Assembly: GCA_964390645.1 (NCBI GenBank)
Contig: CAYMLL010000038.1
Location: forward strand, 1 to 33,671
Length of the DNA stretch: 33,671 nt
Reading direction: 5' to 3'
Source of the DNA: CAYMLL01 sp964390645
GTDB taxonomy: Bacteria > Planctomycetota > UBA8108
The position numbers and the translations under genes were made by a program. Within the stretch, counting starts at the first letter, position 1, and each line of letters opens with the position of its first letter. The notes under the pieces were generated by a model, which saw nothing but the letters and a program-made list of their open reading frames with translations, made no database searches and was not told the origin of the DNA. This document shows positions 7,571 through 16,599 of the stretch, in pieces.

Positions 7571-10491
7571 GACCCGACGAGACACGCGCCCCGGACCTGG
7601 CTCCGCACCACCACTCACTCGCCGTGTGCCGGTGGCTCGTCGCCACGAAAGACACGGTCGAGCTGACTCCACGGTGGCGACCGAAGGTCGCGCGAGTGCA
7701 TTCATCGACAGCCGCCCTGTGGCTTCCACAGCGAGCCCTCGCTGTCTTCTTCGCACGTCTGGAACGCGAGCCCGAAGTCCCCTGGAGTGCACTGCGATTT
7801 CACCTCGCACCGGACGGTATCGTTCTGCTCGACGTGCTGCCTCGCTGGACGATCTTCGGGGTCGGGGTGCCACTTGTCCGGGTCCGCTCCGATGATCGCT
7901 CGGGAGTCTTCTGCGAGCGTGGAGTCGAGCCACCACCGATTCTGCGTCACTTCGCTCCGACCGCGGAAGCCTGGCTCGCAGTGACACGTGACGGTGACGT
8001 TCACCTCGCGCGGCTCGAGCCCCTCTCCCGTGCGGTCGTCGACCTCTTCACGACTGACGCCCGCACGGTCCCGACGGAAGACGCGAGCGATGCCCCACCG
8101 TCCGCCATGGCTCGGCGACCCACCGACGAGGCTCTCGACCCACGCGCCGACGACGCGGCATCACGAGTCGCCGAGTGGCTCGTGGAGAACGAGCGCGCCA
8201 GGGTCGACGACCACGAGCTCGGCGACGAGCTCGTACGTGCGTTCCCGGGAGCCGTTCCCGGGGTGCCGAAGACGGCCCGTGAGCGCGCCAACCGACCCGG
8301 GTGGCTGCGCTATCTGATCGACCGGACGCTGCCTGAATCCACCCGGCGCCGGCTGCAGGAAAAGGGTCAGCGCGAGACGGCGACCCCCGACGATCGTGCC
8401 GACGTCATAAGAAGACAGGGAAAGGCTCTGTCCGCTCTGCTGCGCAAGCTGGCGGGGCCCGACTGGCGGGACGGGCTGCGCATGGGCCTTCCGCTTCGAG
8501 AGCCCGGAGAGAAGGAGAGGGGCGCGCGCTGGCTCAACCCGGACCCGACGCTGCGCGCACGAGACATCGACTTCGATATCGACGCGCTCGAGACGAAAGC
8601 AGCGTACGGAAACGTCCCGGTCGGCACGGAGATATTCCGGCAGTTCGAGGGGCTCTACCGACGCGCGGCGGAGCAGCTGGTTCGCACCGGTGAGCTGCGG
8701 CGGGCGGCTCACGTGTTCTCCTACCTTCTCGGCGACCACATGCGCGCCGGGACCGTGCTCGAGCAAGCCGGATTCTCTCGCCAGGCAGCAACGGTCTACT
8801 ACCACCTCGCGAACCGGCCGCGACGGGCCGCGGTCGCGTTGACCCGAGCAGGACTTCCCGCGGAAGCCGCGCGCATCTGGATGGATCTGTGCGAGTGGCG
8901 ACAGGCGGCGAAGTGCTGGGAGAGCGCCCGCGACGCGTCACAGGCGAACGCCGCCTGGCGCAAGGTCGCGATCGATCTGCACGACGCCGGTCGCCTGGTG
9001 GAGTCCGCCGAGGTCCGGCGCGATCGTCTCGACGAACGAATCGCCGCGGTCCAGATCCTCGAACGCTGTATACGCGAGCTCGATCGTCACTGGCGGATCG
9101 CTCTGCGCCGTGCCGTCGACGACTGGATCGACCTCGGCGATCCCCACCGAGCGCGAACACTGATCGAGCTGGCGATCGAGAGATGCCACGACGCGATCAC
9201 CGAACGCCCACGACGCGCCTCGTTCCAGAGCGCTCTCGAGCTGGTCGACGACATCGCGCAGCGAGCGAAATCGACGCGTCACCGAGCCCTCGTCAACGTC
9301 GAGGCGGTCCGTCGCGCGTGGACCATGGTAATCGACTCCTGGAGCTCTCGTCGCGCCGAGTTCGCGCCGCTACCTCGAGGTGAGCTCGACCGCACGATGT
9401 GCGCCGTCGCCGCGACGGTCGCCGCGACCATCGACGACCCGTGGCTCCTGGACGACGTTCGACGCTGGAGCCTCATCGTTCCTGTCGATCCACCCCGGCG
9501 CGGGAACACTGCCACGACTTCGACGCACTGGCTGGCTCGCCGCGTCGTCGCCCTGACATGCAACGCGAATCACCTCATCCTGGGCGACGAGGAGGGGCGA
9601 GTCGTCGTACTCGAGGACGACCTGGAGAGCCCCGGGGATCCGGCGGTTTCGAAGAGCCCGAGGACCCTCGGCGAGCTCGACACCCGCACCGCGCGCCCCG
9701 TGGCGCACGTCACCGGTATCGGCGATGAGGTCTACGCGGCTGTCGACGCCGAGGTCTTCCACTTCACCCTGGACGCCGGCGCCGGCTCCGGTGCCGCGCT
9801 GCAGATCGAGCGCTCTCTCGATGGAGCGGTGCAGGATCTGACCGCGTTCCCCGATCGCACGGCGCTGCTGCGGCTGTCCACCCGGAAGCTTCATGTGCTC
9901 CATCCGCTCCACCTGCAACCGATCGCGACGGTGCTCGAGGCAGTCGATCGAACCCTCATCGCCGTCGCCTGCAACCACCGCTACGTCGCCGTGCTCTCAC
10001 GGATCGACGACGACACCGTCGACGAGGATCCCGTGCGCGCCCGCCATGAGGTCCAGGTGCTCTACCGGCCGGACCGCAACGCGACGGGACGGCTGCGCGA
10101 GGTCGAACGCTTCATCGTCGATGTGGACCGAGCGGTGAGAGTGGAGATGACGACTCGCTCCGGCAGCGAGCTGCTGATCGTCGGCGACGAACTGCTGATC
10201 GTCGTGCCGGCGCGCCGCGACTCGGTCAGCTACTTCGAGCTCGACATCGCCGCGCGAGCAGAACGCATTCAGACGGCGAAAGTGCGTACCGTACGCCAAG
10301 GCGACGTCGTCCTGGTCGCGTACGCCGACGGCTCGCTCGAGCGCATCGACCCGCGAACGAGGAGCCGGGACTACCTGGCCGAAGCGATCGGGGATGGCAG
10401 CGACCCGCTGGTCGGCTTCGCGGTGCGGCAGAGACCGACGGTGGGATGGCTGGCACACGCTTCAGGCCAGGTGCGGCGGGTGGTGATCTGA
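7567..10491 (+). CDS. 974-aa protein: N-terminal bpX-like domain, TPR-like solenoid, C-terminal beta-propeller
   Basis: The TTG start at 7567 overlaps the vWA-like stop (TTGA), with GGAG about 6 nt upstream. Residues 1-170 form a beta-rich domain (PRWRPKVARVHSSTAALWLP, then LPRWTIFGVGVPLVRVRSDDRSGVF). An acidic linker and a helical region lead to an alpha-solenoid at about 340-505, with repeats of the type RRAAHVFSYLLGDHMRAGTVLEQAGFSRQAATVYYHLANRPRRA cut to short units: A-x2-L-x2-A-G-x3-A-A. From about 650 to the end, short strands such as VVALTCNANHLILGDEEGRV, VTGIGDEVYAAVDAEVFHF and VVLVAYADGSLERID look like propeller blades. No signal peptide was seen, so it is probably cytoplasmic. With MoxR and a vWA-like protein this matches the ternary systems described computationally as bpX families. 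The propeller may act as sensor or scaffold (inference). Confidence 0.75.
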   Translation: MRPDETRAPDLAPHHHSLAVCRWLVATKDTVELTPRWRPKVARVHSSTAALWLPQRALAVFFARLEREPEVPWSALRFHLAPDGIVLLDVLPRWTIFGVGVPLVRVRSDDRSGVFCERGVEPPPILRHFAPTAEAWLAVTRDGDVHLARLEPLSRAVVDLFTTDARTVPTEDASDAPPSAMARRPTDEALDPRADDAASRVAEWLVENERARVDDHELGDELVRAFPGAVPGVPKTARERANRPGWLRYLIDRTLPESTRRRLQEKGQRETATPDDRADVIRRQGKALSALLRKLAGPDWRDGLRMGLPLREPGEKERGARWLNPDPTLRARDIDFDIDALETKAAYGNVPVGTEIFRQFEGLYRRAAEQLVRTGELRRAAHVFSYLLGDHMRAGTVLEQAGFSRQAATVYYHLANRPRRAAVALTRAGLPAEAARIWMDLCEWRQAAKCWESARDASQANAAWRKVAIDLHDAGRLVESAEVRRDRLDERIAAVQILERCIRELDRHWRIALRRAVDDWIDLGDPHRARTLIELAIERCHDAITERPRRASFQSALELVDDIAQRAKSTRHRALVNVEAVRRAWTMVIDSWSSRRAEFAPLPRGELDRTMCAVAATVAATIDDPWLLDDVRRWSLIVPVDPPRRGNTATTSTHWLARRVVALTCNANHLILGDEEGRVVVLEDDLESPGDPAVSKSPRTLGELDTRTARPVAHVTGIGDEVYAAVDAEVFHFTLDAGAGSGAALQIERSLDGAVQDLTAFPDRTALLRLSTRKLHVLHPLHLQPIATVLEAVDRTLIAVACNHRYVAVLSRIDDDTVDEDPVRARHEVQVLYRPDRNATGRLREVERFIVDVDRAVRVEMTTRSGSELLIVGDELLIVVPARRDSVSYFELDIAARAERIQTAKVRTVRQGDVVLVAYADGSLERIDPRTRSRDYLAEAIGDGSDPLVGFAVRQRPTVGWLAHASGQVRRVVI

Positions 10492-10513
10492 CAGCCCGTT
10501 GAACGTGTCGATG

Positions 10514-10539
10514 CGGCGCGAAAGCGGCCGTTTCGCCCG
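10514..10539 (+). terminator. Candidate stem-loop downstream of the propeller gene
   Basis: A stem of nine pairs with one bulged C (CGG-C-GCGAAA against TTTCGCCCG) and a 7-nt loop, starting 23 nt after the stop codon. There is no following T-tract, so intrinsic termination is uncertain. Confidence 0.35.
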
Positions 10540-10688
10540 AGCTCCTCGTTGCCAGAACCCGACGATGCACCGCACTGCCTGCGTTCTGGCGCTCGGGCTC
10601 GGACCCGGTGACTGGCCCTGGCGTCCGCAACGCCTTCTCGGCGGGCTCTCGGGAAGCGCGAAGAGGGAACAGGGAAGCGGAAGCCGCT

Positions 10689-10706
10689 CGGCGCGCCGCC
10701 GCGCCG
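10689..10706 (-). terminator. Candidate stem-loop abutting the aminotransferase stop codon
   Basis: Perfect 7-bp arms CGGCGCG and CGCGCCG with a 4-nt loop, directly adjacent to the minus-strand stop codon at 10707. No T-tract follows. It would end the 16407-10707 operon if functional. Confidence 0.35.
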
Positions 10707-11975
10707 TCACTCCTCCTCTCGCAAGACCTCCCCCAGCGCCTCCAGGAGCTCGTCACAGTGACTCTCCTCATGCGCCAGCGACAGATAGAGCTTCGTTCCC
10801 ATCGGATTGAGGAAGATCCCCTTCCGGAAGAGCCCGAGCATCACCCGTCTCGCAAGCCGCCGGTCACCGCAGCGGCTCGTGCGGTAGTCGACGACGTCCT
10901 CGCCCGTGAAGACGACCTGGGCGAGCGGCCCGTCACCGATCACCCGGCCGACGACACCCGCGTCGTCGAGAACGCGGCGCATCCCGTGGCGCAGGTGATC
11001 GCCGAGCTCGTCGAGCCGCTCGTAGACACCGTCCTGTCGCAACACCATCAGCGCTGCTCGCGCCGCGGCGCAGGAGATCGGGTTCCCGCCGAGCGTCGCG
11101 GCGACCCAGACGTAGCGCCCGTCGTCGATACAGTCCTCCCGGACGAGGTCGAGAATCTCCTTCCGGCCCCCGAAGACCCCGATCGGGTAGCCGCCTCCGA
11201 GCGCCTTGCCGTAGGCGACGAGGTCGGGGACGACGCCGTATCTCTCCTGAGCGCCGGCATACGCCAGGCGAAAGCCCGTGACGACCTCGTCGAAGACGAG
11301 CAGCGCGCCATGCCTGGTCGTCACTTCGCGCAGACCCGCAAGAAAGCCCTCGGCCGGCGGTATACAGCGCTGAAGTGGCTCGACGATGACCGCCGCGATC
11401 TCGGAAGCATGCGCGGCGATGAGCTCGCCCGCTCGATCGAGATCGTTGAAAGGAGCCACGAGGACGCTCTCCCGCACGCCCGGCTCGAGCCCCGCGCTCG
11501 TCGGATCACCGTGTGGGTAGTCCGGCTCCGAGTCCGGAAAGAGACTCGTGACTCCGACGTCGTTCGCACCGTGGTACGCGCCCTCGAACTTGAGCACCTT
11601 CGGCCGCCCGGTCGACGCACGAGCCAGACGAAGACAGTACATCGTCGCTTCGGTTCCGGACGCGCAGAATCGCACGCGGTCGCACGCGGGGCTCAGCCGG
11701 ACGATCTCCTCCGCCAGACAGAGCGCGTCCTCGGTGATGTACGAGAAGTTCGAGCCCTGCGGCGCACGCCGGACGACCGCCTCCACGACCTCGGGACGCG
11801 CGTGTCCGACGAGCACCGAGCCCCACCCCATGGAGAAGTCGACGAAGCGCCGATCGCGAGTATCGCGCAGCTCGCAGCCGACCCCCCGACGGACGACCGT
11901 CGCCAGCTCCGCCGGCAGATCGAACTCCCCGTTCGACCCGCCGGGGAAGACACGAAACGAGCGGTCAACGTCCAT
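10707..11975 (-). CDS. Class III PLP aminotransferase, glutamate-1-semialdehyde aminomutase-like
   Basis: 422 aa from an ATG at 11975, 11 nt after the DUF1501 stop; the open frame extends upstream but only as shadow. The fold-type I class III features are clear: FRVFPGGSNGEF at the N-terminus, ASGTEA for phosphate contact, AYHGAND, the FDEVVTGFRLAYAGAQERYGV-type block around the cofactor Asp, and the Schiff-base lysine in YGKALGGGYPIG (about K257). Length and motifs match HemL, which converts glutamate-1-semialdehyde to 5-aminolevulinate. The setting, last gene of a PSCyt1/DUF1501 operon rather than with tetrapyrrole genes, makes a different amine donor or acceptor quite possible, so no symbol is given. 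PLP-dependent and cytoplasmic, with no export signal, unlike its operon partners. Confidence 0.85.
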   Translation of the reverse strand: MDVDRSFRVFPGGSNGEFDLPAELATVVRRGVGCELRDTRDRRFVDFSMGWGSVLVGHARPEVVEAVVRRAPQGSNFSYITEDALCLAEEIVRLSPACDRVRFCASGTEATMYCLRLARASTGRPKVLKFEGAYHGANDVGVTSLFPDSEPDYPHGDPTSAGLEPGVRESVLVAPFNDLDRAGELIAAHASEIAAVIVEPLQRCIPPAEGFLAGLREVTTRHGALLVFDEVVTGFRLAYAGAQERYGVVPDLVAYGKALGGGYPIGVFGGRKEILDLVREDCIDDGRYVWVAATLGGNPISCAAARAALMVLRQDGVYERLDELGDHLRHGMRRVLDDAGVVGRVIGDGPLAQVVFTGEDVVDYRTSRCGDRRLARRVMLGLFRKGIFLNPMGTKLYLSLAHEESHCDELLEALGEVLREEE

Positions 11976-11986
11976 CAATCTCGCCT

Positions 11987-13504
11987 CTACGCGAGGACGC
12001 CATCGATCACCTTCGACGGCTGGACCCCGGTGAGCTTGCGGTCGAGTCCCGCGTAGAAATAGCGCAGGTTCTCGTGGTCGAGCCCCATCAGGTGGAGGAT
12101 CGTGGCGTGAAGATCGCGGACGTGATGACGATCGACGACCGCCTCGTGCCCGATGTCGTCCGTCTCTCCGTAGCCGATACCCGGCTTGACCCCCGCCCCG
12201 GCCAGCCAGTACGTGAAGCCCTTCGGGTTGTGATCGCGACCGTGGTTCTTTCCCTGCGACACCGGCTGGCGGCCGAACTCCCCGCCCCAGATCACGAGGG
12301 TGTCCTCGAGCATGCCGCGCTGGCCGAGGTCGGTGAGCAGCGCCGAGATCGGCTTGTCGACCTCGGGACAGTGAATGTCGAGGTTCTCCTCGACGCCGAA
12401 GTGCGCGTCCCAGTTCTGCTGCTGGTGACCGCCGCCGTGGTAGATCTGCACGAAGCGCACGCCACGCTCCAGCAGCCGACGGCCGATCAGGCACTGGCGC
12501 GCGAAGGGCGCCGGACCGACTGACAGCTTGTGGCTCGGCTTCGGATCGTAGATGCCGTAGGCCTCCCGGATGTGAAGCGGCTCGCGGGCGAGATCGAGCG
12601 CCTCCGGCGCGGTTGTCTGCAGCTCGAAGGCGAGCTCGTAGCTCAAGATGCGCGCCTCGAGCTCCGAGTAGCCCGGGCGACTCCGCAGGTGCTCGGCGTT
12701 CAGAGCGTTGATCGTGGCGATGCGATCACGCTGCACCCCGGGAGGCACCTTGGCGTTCGGCATCAGGTTGAGCACCGGGTCGCCACTGGAGCGAAAGAGG
12801 GTCCCCTGATACGCGGCGGGCATGTAGCCGCTGCCCCAGTTCGGGGTGCCCGAGACCGGACCGCCGCGCGGATCGAGCATGACGACGTAGCCCGGCAGGT
12901 TGCGGTTCATGGCGCCGAGCCCGTACGCCAGCCACGAGCCGACCGACGGGTGCCCCTGGATCACCTGTCCACAGTTCATCTGCAGTAGCGCGGAGCCGTG
13001 CGCGAAGGAGTCCATGTAGAGCGACTTGATCACCGCCATCTTGTCCATGTGCTGCGCAACACGCGGTAGCGCCTCGGAGCACCACAGACCGGACTCACCT
13101 CGCCGCTTGAACTCGCGACGCGAGCCAAGCAGCTTCTGCTTCTGGATCGAACGCCGTCGGATCTCGATGTCGACGGTCTGTCCGTCGCGCTTCTGCAGAT
13201 ACGGCTTGTAGTCGAAGAGGTCCATCTGCGACGGACCACCGTACATGAACAGGAAAATGCAGCGCTTCGCCCTGGACACGAAGTGCGGCCGCTTCGCCGC
13301 AAGGAGGTTGAGACCGTCCTCCAGGCTCCCGTCCTCGCCTGCGGCGAGGGCGTGCTTCTCGAAGAAGCCGTCCTTCTGGAGCATGGCGGCCATCGCGACT
13401 CCCGTAAAGCCAGCGCCAGCTTCCCAGAGGAACTCGCGTCTCGTACGTCCGCAGAACTGGCTCTTCGGACTCGCCGATTTGAATGCTCGACGCCTGGAAT
13501 TCAT
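11987..13504 (-). CDS. DUF1501 protein with Tat signal (first copy)
   Basis: 505 aa from an ATG at 13504 that overlaps the upstream stop (TGATG); codons further upstream in this frame are shadow. The N-terminus GRTRREFLWEAGAGFTG is a twin-arginine signal, implying export of a folded protein. DUF1501 hallmarks follow: CIFLFMYGGPSQMDLFDYKP, SVGSWLAYGLG, YVVMLDPRG, RQCLIGRRLLERGVRFVQIYHGG, LVIWGGEFGRQP and a C-terminal DLHATILHLMGLDH segment. The family belongs to the alkaline phosphatase/sulfatase-like superfamily; its activity is not established. It almost always sits next to a DUF1549/DUF1553 protein, as here, and the pair probably acts outside the cytoplasmic membrane. Confidence 0.92.
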   Translation of the reverse strand: MNSRRRAFKSASPKSQFCGRTRREFLWEAGAGFTGVAMAAMLQKDGFFEKHALAAGEDGSLEDGLNLLAAKRPHFVSRAKRCIFLFMYGGPSQMDLFDYKPYLQKRDGQTVDIEIRRRSIQKQKLLGSRREFKRRGESGLWCSEALPRVAQHMDKMAVIKSLYMDSFAHGSALLQMNCGQVIQGHPSVGSWLAYGLGAMNRNLPGYVVMLDPRGGPVSGTPNWGSGYMPAAYQGTLFRSSGDPVLNLMPNAKVPPGVQRDRIATINALNAEHLRSRPGYSELEARILSYELAFELQTTAPEALDLAREPLHIREAYGIYDPKPSHKLSVGPAPFARQCLIGRRLLERGVRFVQIYHGGGHQQQNWDAHFGVEENLDIHCPEVDKPISALLTDLGQRGMLEDTLVIWGGEFGRQPVSQGKNHGRDHNPKGFTYWLAGAGVKPGIGYGETDDIGHEAVVDRHHVRDLHATILHLMGLDHENLRYFYAGLDRKLTGVQPSKVIDGVLA

Positions 13505-16407
13505 CAGTCGACGTACACAAACTCGTTGAGGTTCATCAGGACGAGGCAGAACGACGCGAGCGCGTCCATCTGCGGTGATCGATCCCTGGGAACGTCGAGC
13601 CTCCGCTCGACTCCGTCCCGAAGCACGGAGAGGCTCTCCACGCTGAGTCCCGCACCCCAGGTCCGTACACCGGCCCACCCCGTCTGCATCAGGGGAGCGG
13701 TGTCCGTCGCGTCGAGGGCCGGCTCGCCGGCGCCGTCCACCCACACGCGAATCCGTGGACCGCGGCACTCGACGCGAAGCTCGATCGCACGCTCCGTGGC
13801 AACGCCGACCGCGGAAGATGCGAGCGTGGCCACGCCCTTACCCCTCTCGTGGCGGTTCAGCGCGATCCGCCGCCCTCGCGGATCGATGGCGACCTCGTAG
13901 CCATTCAAGATGCCCTCGACACCCTCGGCGCGAACGAGAAGCGAGCCGACCTCCGCGCTGGCGTGAAGGACGATGCGCGCCCGGATCTCGGCATCCACGA
14001 AGCTCTCGGCCCTCCACAGAGCGAAGGGACCCCGCAACGGATCGACCCAGTAGATCGAGTCTCCCGCGTCAGTCCATCGTCCACGCTGACAGCTCCAGCC
14101 TCCCGGAGGGTCGACGAAATAGTCGTCGGGCCGGTGCTTGCGCTGAAACTCGTGCTGCATAGCGGAAGGCACTGCCGGCAGGAAGACCAGACGCGACGCG
14201 GCCCTCTCGTAGAGAGCCGCCTGCCGCTCGAGGAAGGCCACCGCGCCGGCGCTCTCCCGCTCGCTCGGCGAGCGTCCAAAGGCGACCTCGTACGCACGTT
14301 CGACGCGGCTCCTCGGTGTCGCGGCGCCGGCCTCCCTGGCGACGCGCTCGGCGAAGTGCTGCGACTGCCTGGTCAGGAAGCCGCTGTTGAGCAGCATCAG
14401 GGCCTGTGGAGCGACGACCGTCGTCGTCCGGGCACCGAGCGACTGGGCGGTGTTCGTGTAGTCGAAGCCCTCGATCAGCGGCATGAGCGTGCCGCGCTTG
14501 ACGTAGATGTAGACGCTCCGTCGCGAGCGCGCCTTCTCGCTCGAGAGCTCCCAGCCCCAGCCGGGCCTCGAGCCTCCCGCGATGACGTCCGGACTGAGCC
14601 GCGGAAAGACGCCTCGCCCGCCCATCTCGAGGTTGAGCTCGCCGCTCGCCGCGAGGACGGCGTCGCGGATCGCCTCCGCCTCGAGGCGCTTCATGTTCTG
14701 TCGCCAGAAGAGGTCGTTGCCGGGATCCACCTCGACGGCCTTCGGATCGCTCGCGCGAGACGACATGCGATAGGCGCTCGACAGCATGATCCCGCGGATC
14801 AGCGGCTTGATGCGCCAGCCGCCATCCATCAGCTTCCGCGCCAGCAGATCGAGCAGCCGAGGGTGGGTGGGCGGTATCCCCCTGCGACCGAAGTCGTTCG
14901 GCGTGCGCACGATGCCGCGCCCGAAAAGGTGCTGCCAGACGCGGTTCGTGATGACACGCGCCGTCAGCGGATGGTCTGCGCCCGCGATCCACTCGGCGAG
15001 CGCACGCCGGCGTCCCGTCGTGTTCGAGTGCGGCGGCGCGGCAGCGATCTTCGCCTCGACGCTGCCGAGAACCTCGAGGAACCCCGGCTGTACCTCGACG
15101 GTCGGCGTCGCGGGGTTGCCGCGAGCCAGCACGTAGGTTTTCGGAGCCTCCCGTCCGTGTTCCCGAACAGCGAGAGCCCACTCGGCAGCGCCCTCAGGCG
15201 CCGTCTCGGACTTCGGCAGCTGCAGGTACGTCGCGGAGCCCGCCTCGAACTTGGCGTTCTCGTAGTAGCGGACGTTGCGGAAGAACGACAGCAGACGGTA
15301 GTAGTCCTTCTGCGAAATCGGATCGAACCTGTGTTCATGGCATCGCGCACATCCGACGGTCAGCCCGAGAAAGCTCGCACCGGTCGTCACCAGGATGTCA
15401 TCGAGGCTTTCGAACTCGGCGAGACGCTTGTCGTCCGGCTCGTCGTCCCAGACGCCGAAGCGATAGAACGCCGTCGCGATAATCGAGTCGCGGGTGATAT
15501 CGTCGAGCTCGTCGCCGGCAAGCTGCTCCTTGACGAATCGGTCGAAGGGCTTGTCATCGTTGAACGCACGGATCACGTAGTCACGGTAGCGCCACGCGAG
15601 CTCCTTCTCCCCGTCGCGCTCGTAGCCGTTCGTCTGCGCGTAGCGTACGACGTCGAGCCAGTGTCTTCCCCAGCGTTCGCCGAACTGCGGCATCTCGAGA
15701 AGCCGGTCGATCAGGCGAGGCCACGCCTCGGGGGAATCATCGCCGACGAAGGCGGCAACCTCCTCGACGCTCGGCGGCAGTCCGATCAGATCGAAGCAGG
15801 CGCGACGAATCAGCTCGCGCGACGTCGCCGGCGGCACTGGACGGAGTCCTCGCTCCTGCAGCCGCGCCAGGATGAACGCGTCGAGCGGAACCGTCCCCCA
15901 CCCGACGGTCCGCACCGTCGACGGGCTCTGTCGCGGGATCTCCTGAAAGGCCCACCATGCGCGATCCTCGTCGCCGATCTCCAGATCCCCGCGCGTCCTC
16001 GCCACCGCGTCGTCACCGCTCGCTCCGGGCCATACGGCGCCGTCCTTCACCCAGCGCACGAGCAGATCCACCTGCGAGGGGGCGAGCCTCATCTTCGGGG
16101 GCATCTGGAGGTCCGCATCGGTGTAACCCACCGCGTGGATCAGCAGGCTACGCTCCGGATGCCCCGGGACGACCGCCTGGCCGGACTCGCCGCCCTCCAG
16201 AATGGCGCCGAGCGAGTCCAGGCGCAGCTTGCCCTTGCTGCGCTTCTCGCCGTGACACTCGTAGCACTTCGCGGCCAGCAGAGGACGGATCTCGCTCTCG
16301 AAGAAGCGCTCCTTGCCGGCGACAGCAGCGGCGTCATCGGTGTCGGCGGCGAGAGGGGCGGCCGGAAAGGCGACGGCCAGAACGACTGTGAGAATGCGTG
16401 CTTTCAA
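13504..16407 (-). CDS. PSCyt1-DUF1549-DUF1553 protein with extra jelly-roll domain
   Basis: 967 aa from a TTG at 16407, with GGAGG about 9 nt upstream. Residues 1-20 form a Sec signal peptide (ILTVVLAVAFPAAPLAA). A planctomycete-type cytochrome c domain follows, with heme motif CYECH (48-52) and the MPPKM axial-ligand region. DUF1549 (about 175-385) contains a second CxxCH, GCARCHEHRFDPI. DUF1553 follows (about 470-745) with RVWQHLFGRGIVRTPNDFG and an S.YRMSS segment. Oddly, about 170 residues resembling a concanavalin-like or DUF1080-type jelly roll (about 766-939) sit before the short conserved tail FCLVLMNLNEFVYVD that normally closes DUF1553. The role is probably redox-linked at the cell surface; substrate unknown. 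First gene of a three-gene operon, overlapping the next by one base. Confidence 0.92.
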   Translation of the reverse strand: MKARILTVVLAVAFPAAPLAADTDDAAAVAGKERFFESEIRPLLAAKCYECHGEKRSKGKLRLDSLGAILEGGESGQAVVPGHPERSLLIHAVGYTDADLQMPPKMRLAPSQVDLLVRWVKDGAVWPGASGDDAVARTRGDLEIGDEDRAWWAFQEIPRQSPSTVRTVGWGTVPLDAFILARLQERGLRPVPPATSRELIRRACFDLIGLPPSVEEVAAFVGDDSPEAWPRLIDRLLEMPQFGERWGRHWLDVVRYAQTNGYERDGEKELAWRYRDYVIRAFNDDKPFDRFVKEQLAGDELDDITRDSIIATAFYRFGVWDDEPDDKRLAEFESLDDILVTTGASFLGLTVGCARCHEHRFDPISQKDYYRLLSFFRNVRYYENAKFEAGSATYLQLPKSETAPEGAAEWALAVREHGREAPKTYVLARGNPATPTVEVQPGFLEVLGSVEAKIAAAPPHSNTTGRRRALAEWIAGADHPLTARVITNRVWQHLFGRGIVRTPNDFGRRGIPPTHPRLLDLLARKLMDGGWRIKPLIRGIMLSSAYRMSSRASDPKAVEVDPGNDLFWRQNMKRLEAEAIRDAVLAASGELNLEMGGRGVFPRLSPDVIAGGSRPGWGWELSSEKARSRRSVYIYVKRGTLMPLIEGFDYTNTAQSLGARTTTVVAPQALMLLNSGFLTRQSQHFAERVAREAGAATPRSRVERAYEVAFGRSPSERESAGAVAFLERQAALYERAASRLVFLPAVPSAMQHEFQRKHRPDDYFVDPPGGWSCQRGRWTDAGDSIYWVDPLRGPFALWRAESFVDAEIRARIVLHASAEVGSLLVRAEGVEGILNGYEVAIDPRGRRIALNRHERGKGVATLASSAVGVATERAIELRVECRGPRIRVWVDGAGEPALDATDTAPLMQTGWAGVRTWGAGLSVESLSVLRDGVERRLDVPRDRSPQMDALASFCLVLMNLNEFVYVD

Positions 16408-16599
16408 CGAAGCGAACCTCCAGCGACAGGTTCCACCTTATCGTTCCGGGGCGGGGGACGCCAGCCGCGAACGGAGAAGACGGGGCGTCGACGGAGAACC
16501 CGGGTGAACCGCTGACACGAGCCTTGTCCTTGCCCTGACCGCCGGGTACGGCTTAGCGTGTAGTCGTACCGACAAGGTCATGAGCGAGAGAGAGCCGAC
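16408..16599. promoter_or_regulatory. Divergent intergenic region between two DUF1501-type operons
   Basis: 192 nt between the TTG of the minus operon and the ATG of the plus operon. Promoters for both must lie here, allowing co-regulation of the two parallel clusters. The ribosome-binding site GGAGG for the minus gene is clear. The plus gene has only a weak AGAGAG-type site. No convincing operator was recognised. Confidence 0.4.

Larger units (their letters stand above)
10492..10706. other. Convergent intergenic region
   Basis: 215 nt between two convergent genes (propeller protein, plus; aminotransferase, minus). It holds one stem-loop near each stop codon, listed separately. The short open frames across it have Arg/Pro-rich composition and no family resemblance, so I see no gene here. 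Confidence 0.6.

Noticed and set aside
10499..10810. 103-codon plus-strand frame after the propeller gene
   Set aside because: Arg/Pro/Ser-rich, runs into the antisense of the aminotransferase and spans two stem-loops.
10608..12056. 482-codon plus-strand open frame
   Set aside because: Antisense to the aminotransferase; no recognisable motifs.
13849..16515. 888-codon plus-strand open frame
   Set aside because: Antisense to the PSCyt1/DUF1549/DUF1553 gene, which has unmistakable heme and domain motifs.
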